Below, in pieces: positions 63,782-64,000 of a stretch of 64,000 bases of DNA; within the stretch, counting starts at the first letter, position 1, and every line of letters begins with the position of its first letter. Under the pieces are notes generated by a model, which made no database searches, was not told the DNA's origin, and was given only the letters and a program-made list of their open reading frames with translations. A program made the position numbers and the translations under genes. Where the stretch lies: contig NZ_JBEJGX010000003.1 of NCBI RefSeq assembly GCF_040253635.1, forward strand, positions 5,295,501 to 5,359,500, in the 5' to 3' direction. The DNA is from Streptomyces sp. Edi2 (GTDB taxonomy: Bacteria; Actinomycetota; Actinomycetes; Streptomycetales; Streptomycetaceae).

Positions 63782-64000
63782 TCAGTCGGTCAGGCGCTCC
63801 CCGGACGACGTCGAGAAGACGTGCGTCTCGCCCGGCCGCGGAACGACGTGCAGCCGGGTGCCCTTGTCCGGGACCTGGCGGCCGTTGACCCGTACGACGA
63901 GGTCCTTGACCTCGCCGCCGACCTCCGCGGTGCCGTAGACATAGCCGTCGGCGCCCAGCTCCTCGACGACATTGACCGTGACGGCCAGGCCGGCCGGTGC
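63782..64000 (-). CDS. Sugar ABC transporter ATP-binding protein, C-terminal end (MsiK/UgpC type)
   Basis: The last 72 residues; the start lies beyond the window. Minus-strand translation shows VEELGADGYVYGTAEV, DLVVRVNGRQVPDKG and LHVVPRPGETHVFSTSSG, the C-terminal regulatory (TOBE) domain of MsiK/UgpC-like ATPases that energise several sugar uptake systems in Streptomyces. The Walker motifs are outside the window. The strong hairpin after it ends the transcript. Confidence 0.87.
   Translation of the reverse strand, partial: APAGLAVTVNVVEELGADGYVYGTAEVGGEVKDLVVRVNGRQVPDKGTRLHVVPRPGETHVFSTSSGERLTD

Overview
The window is chromosomal DNA from a Streptomyces or very close relative. GC is very high with strong G/C bias at third codon positions. 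GTG and TTG starts and 4-base ATGA/GTGA gene overlaps are common. It carries mycothiol genes (mshD, mshA), Lsr2, CarD, a DUF397/XRE pair, a CHAD protein and a SenX3-RegX3/PhoR-PhoP type two-component system. No rRNA, tRNA or CRISPR array was seen.

Layout. 1-16.6 kb is mostly core: the end of a two-component system, a DUF2993 protein, an NmrA-like reductase, a secreted 5'-nucleotidase, mshD, an ABC exporter pair, and a polyphosphate block (ppk, CHAD protein, NUDIX hydrolase). 16.6-19.6 kb is accessory: DUF397 and XRE genes face small overlapping genes, the last 50 or so residues of an ATP-grasp peptide maturase, and an intact maturase-system methyltransferase, which looks like a decayed graspetide RiPP locus. 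19.8-31.6 kb holds lsr2, an aldo/keto reductase with a divergent MmyB-type regulator, a methyltransferase, mshA, a YbjN protein, a His-rich methyltransferase with a tiny coupled leader ORF, a lipase-like hydrolase, an MFS exporter and gpmA.

31.7-49.3 kb is an accessory zone between gpmA and phoU. On the minus strand, 36.6 to 31.7 kb is a five-gene operon: WXG100-like protein, deaminase toxin, SUKH-4 immunity protein, a SUKH-4/deaminase fusion, and a P-loop NTPase/WD40-like protein. I regard this as the most interesting system in the window. Next, 36.8-39.2 kb is a gene graveyard of IS5 transposase, integrase, HAD, YozE-like and esterase pieces. Then come a duplicated-domain lipoprotein, an orphan LanC-like cyclase with a CCG zinc motif, an XRE regulator with a small three-gene operon, a HAD phosphatase, a nickel-binding DUF4242 protein and a cysteine-rich mini-protein.

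49.5-64 kb returns to core: phoU divergent from phoR-phoP across a region with PHO-box repeats, then a lipoprotein, carD, ispD-ispF, an F420/FMN split-barrel protein, cysS, rlmB, a DoxX-like membrane protein, a sugar nucleotidyltransferase and the end of a sugar ABC transporter ATPase. In Mycobacterium tuberculosis mshA, the ybjN-like gene, gpm1, senX3 and regX3 sit close together (Rv0486-Rv0491, from memory). The same order holds here, with about 18 kb of accessory DNA between gpmA and the phoU/phoR region.
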